Assembly (NCBI GenBank): GCA_949752745.1
Contig: OX457024.1
Coordinates: 52,097,810-52,161,809 of the forward strand
Direction of reading: 5' to 3'
DNA length: 64,000 nt
Source of the DNA: Protula sp. h YS-2021
Lineage: Eukaryota > Annelida > Polychaeta > Sabellida > Serpulidae
Within the stretch, counting starts at the first letter, position 1. Every line of letters begins with the position of its first letter. The position numbers were made by a program, and so were the translations under genes. The notes under the pieces were generated by a model. That model saw nothing but the letters and a program-made list of their open reading frames with translations. It searched no databases and was not told the origin of the DNA. Below, in pieces: positions 21,745 through 32,269 of this stretch.

Positions 21745-22075
21745 AGAGTTTATGATACAAGATCGAAAAACAAAATCTTGTGTACAAAATATCTTTCAAA
21801 ATTTTGCCCGGAGTAGAACGAATGAAAACGACATATGGCGTCACTGGATAAAAATATCTCGATAGCGGAAAGTCGGATCGACTTCAAACTTCGTGTAGTT
21901 ATTCTTCTAAGCCTTTCTAGTGCTTTTTGAGGGATGGGAATGTACGGAGACAAGCTATACATTATGGCTATAACTACTCTTTGGGTAGAGAGCGTTACCG
22001 TAATCTTGCGTAAAAGGGTTAGGGTTGCGTTAAACTTTTACCTACATATATGGCCTGGGGTGGGGGTGTCGGATT
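21745..22075 (-). repeat. C-family element, truncated, minus orientation
   Basis: The reverse complement reads GGCCATATATGTAGGT...AACCCTAACCCTTTTACGC...TTACGGTAA...CTTGTCTCCGTACATTCC, then ATCCGACTTTCCGCTATCGA and ACAAGATTTTGT. This aligns with the leader and first unit of C1. 21260-21740 shows nothing supportable. Confidence 0.65.
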
Positions 22076-22107
22076 AAGGTAGCAAATAAACCCCTTGAAT
22101 GACTTAC

Positions 22108-22248
22108 AGTTTGAACAGATTGATTCAGTTGATAATCGGGATGACTAAGCAAATTAGACGACGACACGTTCATATTTTTGAAATGAGATCTATGTACAGT
22201 ATCTGAAATCATCAAGTATTTCAAACAGAATTTCAATACACTGTAAAT
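22108..22248 (-). CDS. Possible host exon, 47 codons, phase 0-0
   Basis: The acceptor TTTTCCCCTTCAG|ATTTAC and consensus donor CAAACT|GTAAGT enclose 141 bases with one open frame, IYSVLKFCLKYLMISDTVHR then a serine- and asparagine-rich tail. It joins phase 0 with 22873-22914, but not with the next exon at 16926-17042, which needs phase 1. The splice sites are good. The protein is unrecognised. Confidence 0.35.
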
Positions 22249-22718
22249 CTGAAGGGGAAAATGGACATCAATGTCGCAGAAACTCAAGGCTAACTAAAAT
22301 TGAGTAAAGCAATGTTATATTAGGCTACTTTATCCATAGACGACTCGTTTCTACGTACTTATAAATGGGTTTAAATGTGTCCCCTCAGGATCTACCATAG
22401 AGACAACATGTCCTTAGCTTTATGTCGAAAATATCCAGGTCAGTAGTACCAGGATTTTAAAGTACTGTTCCTGCAAGTACCATGTTGCAGGAGCAGTAAA
22501 ACTATTGATTTGATGGGGAAACGCCTGGGAGAACACTGCAATCGAATTTAAAAGCAATCGACACGGGTTTGTGGGATGTTAGCTTGTTTTTTTTTTTATT
22601 ATTCTGGCCAAATTTTGGTCGAACCTATAAACAAAATACTACAGTTCTACTTAAGAGCTACTTACGACCTTTCCTGTTAAAGTCTTTTCCTAACTCAAGA
22701 TTTTTCCCTAACCTTTCA

Positions 22719-22732
22719 TGTGGCAACCCTGA
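22719..22732 (-). mobile_element. Orphan right end of a CAGGGTTGCCAC element
   Basis: TGTGGCAACCCTG is the inverse of CAGGGTTGCCACA, very close to the ends of element A. Degenerate CCTAAC/CTTTTCC motifs precede it, like the subterminal arrays of that class. No left end was found within the preceding 500 bp. Confidence 0.35.
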
Positions 22733-22872
22733 CAGCACCTTATTTCGCTAAAACAAAATATAGATCCTTATTTGCTTGATATAATAACGAGTTTATTATT
22801 TAACGCACCGCCAACCCTGTCTGACACAGCTAAACACTGATCCGAACTTGACCCGCTCAGCTGCATCCTCAC

Positions 22873-22914
22873 GTGATTTGGCACCAGGTATGGTTCACAT
22901 CCTTCAGTTTGTGC
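22873..22914 (-). CDS. Possible small host exon, 14 codons
   Basis: The acceptor TATATTATGCAG|GCACAA and donor AATCAC|GTGAGG enclose 42 bases reading AQTEGCEPYLVPNH, phase 0-0. The frame stays open past the donor, so the boundary is uncertain. It fits the phase of both neighbours in the model. Confidence 0.3.
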
Positions 22915-23360
22915 CTGCATAATATAAGAAAACAGTTATTCAGTGACGCTTCTAGACCCGCTGATTTAAGCGAAATAATAATATTAATAAAAAAATTGAC
23001 AGATTTTTTTTTATGTTCGGATAAAAGATATATTCGTTAATCAGATTTTTTTGGGAATAAATGTGTGATAAAATTTGGACTATTTTGCTCGGATAAAGCG
23101 ATATTTCGGATAAACCGTGTTCCGATTAACGAGCATCTACTGTAATTAGTTTTTAGTTAGTTAGTTGATTGGTTAGTAAAATTAGCTAGTTATATGATTA
23201 ATTTAACGACACGGCCAACCCTTAGCAGGTTACATTGTGTCAATACATCTTAATGACTAGAAAGAGCAGTGTCACAGTTATAATACAGCGTGAACTAAAA
23301 TCATGTATATTCTGAAATAATAAAGTAAATGTAAACACCGTATTTTTTTAAATAAGATTT

Positions 23361-23776
23361 CTGAAGCAAATAAGAAACCAGATATTTTCTGGTAGCTAAT
23401 TCAGAATAAACTACTGATATTCAAATGTCGCAGAAATCGAATTATTTTCATTATGTCATCATTTTATGTTGCAGACTACATAAAAATCTTATGTTCTTGC
23501 ATTATTAATAGAAATATGAAAAAATGAAAATATAAATAAATTCAATAGGTTATTCAATATTGAGCTGCCGACATTTTAATGAACAGCCAAAAGTAAATTC
23601 AGTTTTTCAGTATTTTTATTTTTCTTTCGCCAAAAGATAAGAATTCACATTGCTCAACTTATTTTTACCCTTCTGCACAAAAAATAAAGCATTATTGATT
23701 TCTGTGACATTTGAGTAATCGGTAGTCTATTCTGGAGAGGCCTACCAAAAAATATCTGGTTTCTTATTTGCTTCGG
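23361..23776. mobile_element. MITE with ~79-bp terminal inverted repeats
   Basis: CTGAAGCAAATAAGAAACCA at 23361 is mirrored by the inverse of 23757-23776. Similarity continues for about 79 bases through GATATTTT.TGGTAG to CAAATGTC.CAGAAATC. The interior (~257 bp) is AT-rich and non-coding. The target duplication is unclear. 22915-23360 is AT-rich with nothing else. Confidence 0.75.
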
Positions 23777-23888
23777 AATTCTTAGTTTGAATAATAGGTA
23801 CAGATCAGGCGATTAAGACTGATCTGAACAAGTTTGTCCAAGGACAAAGTCCCAGCTTACGAAAAGCAATAAAACCAATTCCAGCGTG

Positions 23889-26300
23889 CACCTTTACCTT
23901 TTGTGGATGTGCGGTTCTTATTTCGGATCAGTGCGCACGTTTATTTACCTTGTGTTGATGTGCGGTTCTTATTTCGGATCAATGCGCATCTTTATTTACA
24001 TTGTGTTGATGTGCGGTTCTTATTTCGGATCAGTGCGCATGTTTATTTACCTTGTGTTGATGTGCGGTTCTTATGTCGGATCAGTACACATGTTTATTTA
24101 CCTTGTGTTGATGTGCGGTTCATATTCCATACTAATGCGCATGTTTATTTTATTTGCATTGATGAGCGGTACTTATTTCGGACAGCCCAAGTTTTCTTAG
24201 GTTGCCTTGATACGCGGTTCGCAATTCGGACCAGTCTGCATGTTTATTTAACTTGCGTTGATGCACAGTGCTTATTTTGGACGTGTGCCTATGCTTATTT
24301 AACTTGCGTTGATGCGCGGTTTGCATTTTGGACCAGTGTGCATGTTTATTTAACTTGCGTTGATGAGCAGTTCGGATTTCGGATCATTACGCATGTTTAT
24401 TTAACTTGCGTTAATGCGCGGTTCGAATTTCGGACCAGTACGCATGTTTATTTAACTTGCGTTGATGTGCAGTGCTTATTTTGGACCAGTGCAAATGTTT
24501 ATTTAATTTGCGTTGGAGCGTGGTTCACATTTCGAACCACTGCGCATGTTTATTTAACTTGGGTTGATGCGCGGTTCGAATTTCGGAGAAGTGCGCATGT
24601 TTATTTAACTTGATGCGCGGTGCTTATTTTAGACCAGTGCAAATGTTTATTTAACTTACGTTGGCGCGTGGTTTGCATTTCGAACCACTCCGTATGTCTA
24701 TTTAACGTGCGTCGATGCGCGGTTCTTATTTCAGGCCAATGCGCATATTTCTTTAACTTGAGGTGATGCGCGGTTCTTATTCTGGACCAGTGCGCATGTT
24801 TATTTAAGTTGCGTTGATGCGCAGTTCTTATTTGAATAGTGCGCATGTTATTTAAGTTGCGTTAATGGGCAGTTCGCATTTCGAAATAGTGCGCATGTTT
24901 ATTTAACTTGCGCTGATGCAAGGTGGTTATTTTGGTCCAGTGTGCTTGCTTATTCAGCTTGTGTTGCTGTGCGGTTCGCATGTTTTTTTGTTTTTTTTTA
25001 ACTTGTGTTGATGCGTGGTTCGCATTTTGGACCATTGCGCATATTTATTTAACTTGTGTTGATGATCGGTACTTATTTTGGACCGGTGCAAATGTTTATT
25101 TAATTTACGCTTATGTGCGGTTCGCAATTCGGACTAGTGTGCATGTTTATTTAATTTGCGTTGATATCCGGTTCGCATTTCGGACCAGTATACCTGTTTC
25201 TTTAGGTTGCGTTGATGCGCAGTTCGCATTTTGGGACAAGTGAGCAGGTTCATTTAACTTGCGTTGACACCCGATTTGCGTTTCGGACCAGAACGCATGT
25301 TTATTTAAGTCCCGTCGATGCCCGACTCCTATGTCTATATAACTTGCGTCGATTCATGGTTCTTTCTTCGGACCACTGCGCATGTTTATTTAACTTGCGT
25401 TGATGCGCGGTTCTCATTTCAGACCACTGCGCATGTCTATTCAACTTGCGTCGATGCGTTGTTTTTTTTTTGGACAAGTGCGCATGTTTATTTAACCTGC
25501 GTTGATGTGCGGTGCTTATTTTGGAAGGGATCGCATGTTTATTTAACTTCCGTCGATGCACGGTTCGCATTTCAGGCCATTGCCCATGTTTATTTAACTT
25601 GTGTTGATGCGTGGTTCTCATTTCAGACCAGTGCGCATATTTATTTAACTTGCGTTGATGCGTGGTTCGCATTTCGGACCACTGCGCATGTTTATTTAAT
25701 TTCCCTCGATGTGCGGTTCGCATTTCGGACCAGTGCGCATGTTTCTTTAGGCTGCGTTGATGCGCGGTTCTCATTTCAGAGCACTGCGCATGCCTATTCA
25801 ACTTGCGTCGATGCGTTGTTTTTTTTCGGACAAGTGCGCATGTTTATTTAACCTGCGTTGATGTGCGGTGCTTATTTTGGAAGGGATCGCATGTTTATTT
25901 AACTTCCGTCGATGCACGGTTCGCATTTCAGGCCATTGCCCATGTTTATTTAACTTGTGTTGATGCGTGGTTCTCATTTCAGACCAGTGCGCATATTTAT
26001 TTAACTTGCGTTGATGCGTGGTTCGCATTTCGGACCACTGCGCATGTTTATTTAATTTCCCCCGATGTGTGGTTCGCATTTCGGACCAGTGCGCATGTTT
26101 ATTTAACCTGCGTTGATGCGCGGTACTTATTTTGGACCAGTTCGCATCTTTATTTATCTTCCGTCGATGCGCAGTTCACATTTCGGACCAATGCGCATGT
26201 TTATTTAACTTGCATCGACGCGGAGTACTTAATTTGCGTCGATGTGCGGTTGTTAAATCTGACTACTGCGCAAATTCATTTAACTTGCGTTTATGCGCTG
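23889..26300 (+). repeat. 51-bp minisatellite array, ~47 units, with 357-bp block duplication
   Basis: Same unit as 4160-6290. The block from TCAACTTGCGTCGATGCGTT at 25441 repeats nearly unchanged at 25798, an offset of 357 bp or seven units. I-1 has only one copy of that block. Long frames on both strands are by-products of the 51-bp period. Confidence 0.95.
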
Positions 26301-27575
26301 TAGAAGATTCATTTAATTTTGTTTTTCAAAAATTCCGAACAAAGTTCGAAAGTTTTCCAGTTCACTCAAAAAGCACAAGCCGTATGCATGACCCCCTAGA
26401 GACGGCTCATATCGAAAATAAATGAAATCTGATAAAAACTGTAGGAGGAAATGCATTTTGAATTTTTTCTTCAACAATTCTCTCGTCGACTGAAAAAGAC
26501 AGGCCATATTCACGAGACCCTAAGCATGCCTCAGCCCCAAAATAAATTATGTTTGATCAAACATGCAGGAGAAAATGCATTTTGAGGTATTTTCATCAAA
26601 AATTCCCCCCGAAATCAAAAATTCCCAAGTCGAGTCAAATAGCACAAGCCGTATGCGAGGATGCCTCATAGCAAAAATAAATGAAATCGGATGAAAACTG
26701 TAGGAGGAAATGCATTTTGAAGTTTTTCTTCAAAAATTCCCAAAAAATACAGAAATTGTCGCATCGACTAAAAAGCGCAAGTCATATTCTCAGCCCCTTA
26801 GGGATGCCTCAAACCCCCCCCCAAAAAAAAGGTTCAAAACTATAGGGGGAAATGCATTCTGAAGTTTTTTTCTTCAAAAACGCCCTAAAAATACAAAAAT
26901 TGCCCGATCGACTAAAAAGCACAAGCCGTATGCACTCACACCAAAAATAAATGACATCGAATCAAAATTGTAGGGGTAGATGCATTTTGAATTATTTTCG
27001 AAATTTTTGCTTAAAAAATTCCCCAAAAATACAAACTAAGAAAGTATAAGCCGTATGCACGACCCTTTAGGGGTGCCTCATACCAAAAATAAATGACATC
27101 AGGTCAAAAATGTAAGAGGCGATACATTTTAAAATTTCTTTAAAAAATCCCCCAAAATTCAAAAATTACCCGATCGACTAAAAAAGCACAAGCCGTATGC
27201 ACGACCGCTTAGGAAATCCTCACACCAAAAATAAATGACATCGAATCAAAATTATAGGAGTAGATGCATTTTTTTTTCAAAATTTTTGCTTAAAAAAAAT
27301 CCCCAAAAATACAAAAATTGTCCAATCGACTGAAAAAGCACAAGCCGTATGCGCGAACCTTTAGGGGTGCCTCATACCAAAAATAAATGACATCGGGTCA
27401 AAAATGTAGGAGGAGATACATTTTTATTTTTTTTCTTTAAAAATTCGCCAAAAATTCAAAAATCACCCGATCGACTAGAAAAGCACAAGCCGTATGCACG
27501 ACCCCTTAGGGATGCCTCACACCAAAAATAAATGACATCGAATCAAAATTGTGGGAGGAGATGCATTTTGAAACA
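26300..27575 (+). repeat. ~140-bp tandem array, 8-9 units
   Basis: Same units in the same order as 6300-7560 (AGCACAAGCCGTATGCACGA, AAATAAATGACATCG), including the shared irregular units near the start. Confidence 0.85.
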
Positions 27576-27587
27576 AAGTTTACAGCG

Positions 27588-27622
<35 letters not shown>

Positions 27623-27699
27623 GGACGCCATCCGCAGACCGATAGGAATACTCCAGCTTACGTGTAACGTAAGCTGGGCTAAAAAGGCAGCAGATTCGG

Positions 27700-27813
27700 C
27701 AGGTCCGGAGTAGAGACTGTCAGTAGATCAGGGGAGTATTTGGGAATTAAGTAGGAGGCACCGCTGTTGAGTCTGTTAGTCTTGAATAAAGCAATCCGGG
27801 GTAGAACCTGTCA
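27700..27813 (+). repeat. 91-bp tandem repeat, target of element G
   Basis: GTAGAGACTGTCAGTAGATC at 27711 and GTAGAACCTGTCA at 27801, continued after element G by GTAGACTAGCGAGG (29869), are successive 91-bp units. Both continue with ATTAAGTA, GAGTCTGTTA and AATAAAG. Element G therefore sits inside the second unit. Confidence 0.8.
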
Positions 27814-29862
27814 CAGGGTTCGTGCGGAATTTTCCAGGAGTTTCCAGGAGATTTTGGATCCGTTTTCCAGGAGTTTCCGTGAAGATTTCATTAGGTTTCC
27901 AGATTTCAACAAGACTGTCCAGGGACATTGTGACCAGCTGAGATGTAGTCAATCAAGTATCAAGACTTGTGTAGACGCCAAACAGTGGTAGTCATAGTTT
28001 AAAAACCGGTTATTGAATTTTTTCAAAGGCTGTCATTTGCTCAGTCTCCTGTGCATCTAAACAAAGTAAATTCAAACAGCCCTAACGTTCGACTACGCCT
28101 AAAAATGAAAGCACTCAGACTAAAATTACTATCAGAACTTTTTGAAAAACAAACGGCGGCAGGAGGCAAATTTTTGGAGGGGCGCAAATAAATGTTACAG
28201 AAAACAGTACATAAAGAGCAATATTCTCAAAGATCGAATAAATCTGATCAAACTGTAGCTTTAGATTTTGGAAAACAAAATGCCTCGGATTACCAAAAAC
28301 AGTAATTTTCAAGAAAGGCTTACCTAGAGAACATTATTACAAAATTGGAAAGAAATCTAATCAACATTGCGGGAGAAGCATTTTCAAAATTGGACACCAA
28401 TAATTTTTTTAAAAGCCCCCAATTTAGGCAATTTTGGGCGCATCGCCAAAAAAAAAAAGTAATTTTTCAAGAGAGGCCTAAACAGAAAACATTCGCACAA
28501 AATTTAAATAAAATCTGTTCAAAATTGTGGCAGAAGTATTTTGAAAGTTGGCATTCAAAAAATTTCAAATGCCCCCATTTGACCAATTTTTATCGGATTG
28601 CCAAAATAACTAATTTTTCAAGAGAGGCCTATCTGGACAAAATGTGAAAGGAGTCTGATTAAAACTGAAGGTTAAGAAGCCTTTTACACACGTACATACA
28701 GACGACAGATGCCCCTCTATTGATGTGACAAGACCAGCCCGACGAAATCGGCTGGTCTAAAAAGGGAAGAAATTAGTATAAAGTATAATTGTTTGACATA
28801 TTAATGAGCATCCATAAATAGATGCGCATAGAATGCGGGATGTCCTTTAACTAAGGCTTACCCTAGTTCATACGCTAATTGGATGATGTCACAAATGTGC
28901 GTATGGGGCAGCGGGTGAAAAGTTAAAAGACTGCACATGTAATTTATGTATGATTCTTTAATATATAACTGTGGATGTATCCGTGCAGCATTATATGACT
29001 TGAATAAGGACCATGGCATATCCTTTAACTTCTCCAACTAGACCCCGATATATCCTGTAACCTAACTGACTCTTCCCCATTAAGATGCTTTCCCATGCAG
29101 ACCTCCTCCCAACGTCCTTAGTTAGTTAATCCCTTCAGACTCAACCCTAAGATACCGTGCACACATTACAAAGAGACAGGCAAATCAGGTCAGGATATAA
29201 ATCTCCCAATGCGAAATAAAGAAATAAGTTTTATCTTAGTTTAAGTATCAACCAAGATATAAAAGTAATAAAATTATTAAATATTGCCCATTTTTTGTAA
29301 CACATACCTTCTGTTATGAATAAGTGATAGTGAAAAATATGTATATGTTAACATCGTTAACAAACAAATATGATTTCTTGTTTATGGCATCGTTTGCCAG
29401 TACAAATTTATCATACAACTGTATTGTGACAAAAAGTCAGTAGTCGGAAAAATATTTTAAGCAAAAAATCTCTGTAGCTCGTGTAGGCGAACTTAAATTA
29501 TATACAAGGCCAGTGATCAAAGCCTCACCCCCCTCCCCTCCCTGTGTGAGTAATGTGTGAGCGGCCTAAATGTGTCACAATCATAATGGGCATGGAAATA
29601 TTTATCTTTGTTACCAGAAGTTCATATGATAGTGTCTACGATCTACCTGATTAATACGACAAATGGAAAAATCGTCATATTTTTATATAATTACATCAAA
29701 ATCTGGAAATGCATATGAATATATAAATAAATTATTTATGATTTCGATTTCCAGGAGTTTTCCAGGAGTCTTAATGGAATTCCAGGAGTTTTCGAGGAGG
29801 TTTTGTGACCATTTCCAATTTCCAGGAGATTTCCAGGTTTTCCAGGAGGCGCACGAACCCTG
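27814..29862. mobile_element. Element G: ends CAGGGTTCGTGCG, 6-bp target duplication CTGTCA
   Basis: Perfect 13-bp inverted ends lie at 27814-27826 and 29850-29862. They are flanked by CTGTCA at 27808-27813 and 29863-29868. Inside both ends are TTTCCAGGAG repeats in the same orientation. Removing 27814-29868 restores a continuous 91-bp tandem unit. It carries the nested element J (27909-28764). The rest (28765-29730) is AT-rich without a gene. Ends are hAT-like; the 6-bp duplication matches elements A and H in this window. Confidence 0.9.
27909..28764 (+). mobile_element. Helentron-like element J (~856 bp) nested in G
   Basis: It begins ACAAGACTGTCCAGGGACAT (palindromic core TGTCC..GGACA), then TGTGACCAGCTGAG. 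It carries two to three GGATCGCCAAAAA-family units (28270-28680). It ends in stem AGACCAGCC/GGCTGGTCT (28731-28739 with 28750-28758), then CTAAAAAG. The 3' stem is complementary to the 5' GACCAGC, as in element I. No protein is encoded. Confidence 0.75.
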
Positions 29863-30015
29863 CTGTCAGTAGACTAGCGAGGTATCGGGGGATTAAGTAC
29901 GAAGTGCCGTTATGGAGTCTGTTATTTTTCAATAAAGTATTGCTATTTCATTGTTTCCTTGTCTTTTATTTTGCTAAAAACAAACAATTAAATTATTATT
30001 CATAATATTCCACGA

Positions 30016-30075
30016 TATGTCTTTGGTGGCAAAGTGGTCGGCGGCAAAATGGTTGGTGGTAAAACGACCTACACC
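30016..30075. repeat. Foldback-like micro-array, solitary
   Basis: Three ~16-bp units of the type GGTGGCAAAGTGGTCG, GGCGGCAAAATGGTTG, GGTGGTAAAACGACC, ending CCTACACC. Read on the minus strand this begins GGTGTAGGTCGTTTTACC, resembling the GGGTGTAGGACA terminus of FB3. No inverted partner was found. Confidence 0.4.
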
Positions 30076-30228
30076 AGAGTTAACTACATCAAATAAGGTG
30101 TCCGTACTAACAGCTCGAAGTAGTTTTTCTGACTCTGAATTATCCTCGGGGTTTTCAGTTTTACTAAAACATCAGCTAGTCCCAAGTCTGGAATTGTTAC
30201 CAGTCTGTAGCCTTTCGAGACTTGACAC

Positions 30229-30284
30229 GTTTGTCTGTTTCCTCATTCTTAAGTGAGTTTGTCTGTTTCCTCATTCTTAAGTGT
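30229..30284 (+). repeat. 28-bp tandem duplication
   Basis: GTTTGTCTGTTTCCTCATTC followed by TTAAGTGA occurs twice head to tail. Confidence 0.9.
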
Positions 30285-30446
30285 CCTTTCATATTTCTCA
30301 CCACTGATAACTTTGGAGGTTTTTGGATTTTCAAGTTCTTTTACTTTTTCGTCACATTTTCCTTTAAATCTGTCCATTTTAACACATCTTAATAGCTTTT
30401 TAAGTATGTGTAGATCGAAACTTGTGAAGCCCTTGCATACACCCAT
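30249..30446 (-). CDS. Unrecognised open frame, 65 codons
   Basis: The frame MGVCKGFTSFDLHILKKLLR is followed by a lysine- and glutamate-rich segment and ends at a stop in the 28-bp duplication. It is not repeat-derived in an obvious way and could be a fragment of a mobile-element protein, since a foldback-like array lies 170 bp away. It could equally be chance. No motif is recognisable. Confidence 0.15.
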   Translation of the reverse strand: MGVCKGFTSFDLHILKKLLRCVKMDRFKGKCDEKVKELENPKTSKVISGEKYERTLKNEETDKLT

Positions 30447-30754
30447 TTTAGGTGATGTTGAGTAAAGTTGTTGAGCAAATCAGTAAAACTACAATTTTAT
30501 TGACATTCTATGAGTAAAACAATGACTAATTTAATTTAATTGGCCAGGACAGATGAAAGAAAATAGATGTGGATTCACGTCCGTTACTAAATTGCATTGA
30601 GTGACTGACGCAATTTTTAACCCATCTCCGGTTCCTTATAGCAGGATTTAGGGATTAACTCTGGGAAAAGTTTGCTTTCAATCGACATTCACCCTAATGA
30701 CATTTGAAGAAGAATTGTAATCTCTTAATTGCAATAACTTTTTAAATGAAGTAA

Positions 30755-30925
30755 ATTTAAACCTGGTCCTAAAACGGCAGTGGTGGTAATAATGGTCCTA
30801 AAACAGCGATAGTGCCGAATCGCGGACGGTGTCAAAACGGCGACGCCGGTTTGAGACCTCTGAATCCTGGAATATGGTCCCAAAATGGCACCGGCGCCGT
30901 TTCAAAACGGCCCCGGTCCTAAAAC
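30755..30925. repeat. Degenerate CCTAAAACGGC micro-array, foldback-like
   Basis: GGTCCTAAAACGGC recurs at both ends, with GTCAAAACGGCGACG, GGTCCCAAAATGGCACC and the inverse GCCGTTTCAAAACGGC between. Direct and inverted copies are mixed, as in a collapsed foldback arm. 30926-31436 holds degenerate CACTCC.CGTTTAGG repeats only. Confidence 0.45.
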
Positions 30926-31436
30926 GGCCCTGAACATTTATAGCTTCTAGAAATACTGGTACAGGTCGATTTATTTAAAAAAAATGTTTATAAAAACGCG
31001 GTCTGCCAATTTCGTTAAAAACAGATCCGGGGTAATTTTCATTCAGTACTCCGTGTTTCCCACAAAAAGTGAGATTCTTTCAGAACTGTACTCCGCGTTA
31101 GGTTAAAAAAGAGGTGTTCTTTCAAAGTTAGCACTCTATGTTTAGGAGTCGTTTAACACTCCACGTTTAGGTGTCGTTTAAAAAGTCACGCATGGCAACC
31201 AATTAGTACGCGCGTCAGTGGGTTCTACTTCCGCTTTTAACAAAAAAACACTGGCGAGTCTAGTTTTATCTTTTACTTCCCGACATACGACTCTTGTTTT
31301 TAAACGATAAATCCGATGCAAGTTTAGATCAGGAAGTATCCCTGTTATACAAAAAACAGCACGACATGGGAGGCAAGTAACTTAATTATCCCTATCAAAA
31401 CAACGCACAGCATGAGAAGATTCACACTGACTTCAT

Positions 31437-31730
31437 TCAAACAGCAGACAGCCTCCAAGTCTTTTTTGTGTGTAATAGCCAAATGAGAAGAGTGTCAGCA
31501 CAAAAACCCAATTTATATGCATGAACATTTTGTAACTTATATCGAGCAATAATATTTTCGTTGTTGTGAATCGCACTGAATTTATTCGGAATTCGAGCAA
31601 TACCACGTGATCTCACACGCCTGTTTCTTGTTCTGTATATAACCATATCGTCGCAGATATTACTCAATGACAACAGTTTAAACCGTACAAAAGGAATGAT
31701 TTCAAAGAGCTTATTATTCTTTTGACACAT
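31437..31730 (-). CDS. Unrecognised open frame, 97 codons
   Basis: The frame begins MCQKNNKLFEIIPFVRFKLL and contains an arginine-rich stretch, IYRTRNRRVRSRGIARIPNK. It is not a tandem-repeat artefact. No splice sites frame it convincingly and no family is recognised. Another candidate element end, GGGTACGCTAAAAAG, is at 31948-31962 on the other strand. Confidence 0.15.
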   Translation of the reverse strand: MCQKNNKLFEIIPFVRFKLLSLSNICDDMVIYRTRNRRVRSRGIARIPNKFSAIHNNENIIARYKLQNVHAYKLGFCADTLLIWLLHTKKTWRLSAV

Positions 31731-32115
31731 GTAAAGTTTAACATTTACTTATGTTTTGCATTTTTTTTAAACAAATCGAGTAGAGTGAGCTAAAAATTCA
31801 GGAATCTCATGAATACAAAGCGCAACATTTGGAAATCTTCAAAAGTTCAAGCCAGGATTCGCCCATCGTGGACAGATTTCCATAAAACAGGAAAATCGAT
31901 TTAAGAAAAGAAGGAAAACACATAAGACCATAAAACCCTGAGAGATCGGGTACGCTAAAAAGCTGAGATTACACGTTCAGCAGACTAAATACAATCCTAC
32001 ATAAAACAAGCAGCCGGTATTATGTTTAAGAGCTGAACAAACTTACACAAAATTGCTTTATACTTTACTTTCATAGCACTATTTCGCAAAACTGAAAAAA
32101 AATTGAACGTTTCAC

Positions 32116-32192
32116 CTCCGTGAACAACTGATATGGCACAGGCCACTGGTTTACTTCAATCAAATAGTCATCCCAGTTGTGATGTCGCCGAC
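32116..32192 (-). CDS. MBT-repeat gene exon: C-terminal arm of the MBT repeat
   Basis: The acceptor TTGTTTTTCAG|GTCGG and donor ACGGAG|GTGAAA enclose 77 bases, phase 1 to 0. It reads NWDDYLIEVNQWPVPYQLF after four basic residues. This is the W..YL.E....PVP..LF segment that links an MBT core to the next module. It joins the 33557-33718 exon with a glycine codon across the junction. Confidence 0.8.
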
Positions 32193-32269
32193 CTGAAAAA
32201 CAATGAACAAAACACAGAATAACTGTTTTGGTTTCCACGGCAAAAGTGGGTATAGGAAAAGATTTCTGG

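Larger units (their letters stand above)
23828..27686 (+). mobile_element. Helentron-like element I-2, full-length copy of I-1
   Basis: It starts ACAAGTTTGTCCAAGGACAA, loses most of the leader (jumping from CCAGCGTGCAC to the array), then has a 51-bp array, a ~140-bp array, (AACT)n at 27578-27622, the 11-bp GTA-loop hairpin (27653-27677) and CTAAAAAG at 27679. The order of unit variants matches I-1, so the arrays were copied as part of the element. It has no coding capacity. It lies in an intron of the host-gene model, on the opposite strand. Confidence 0.8.
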
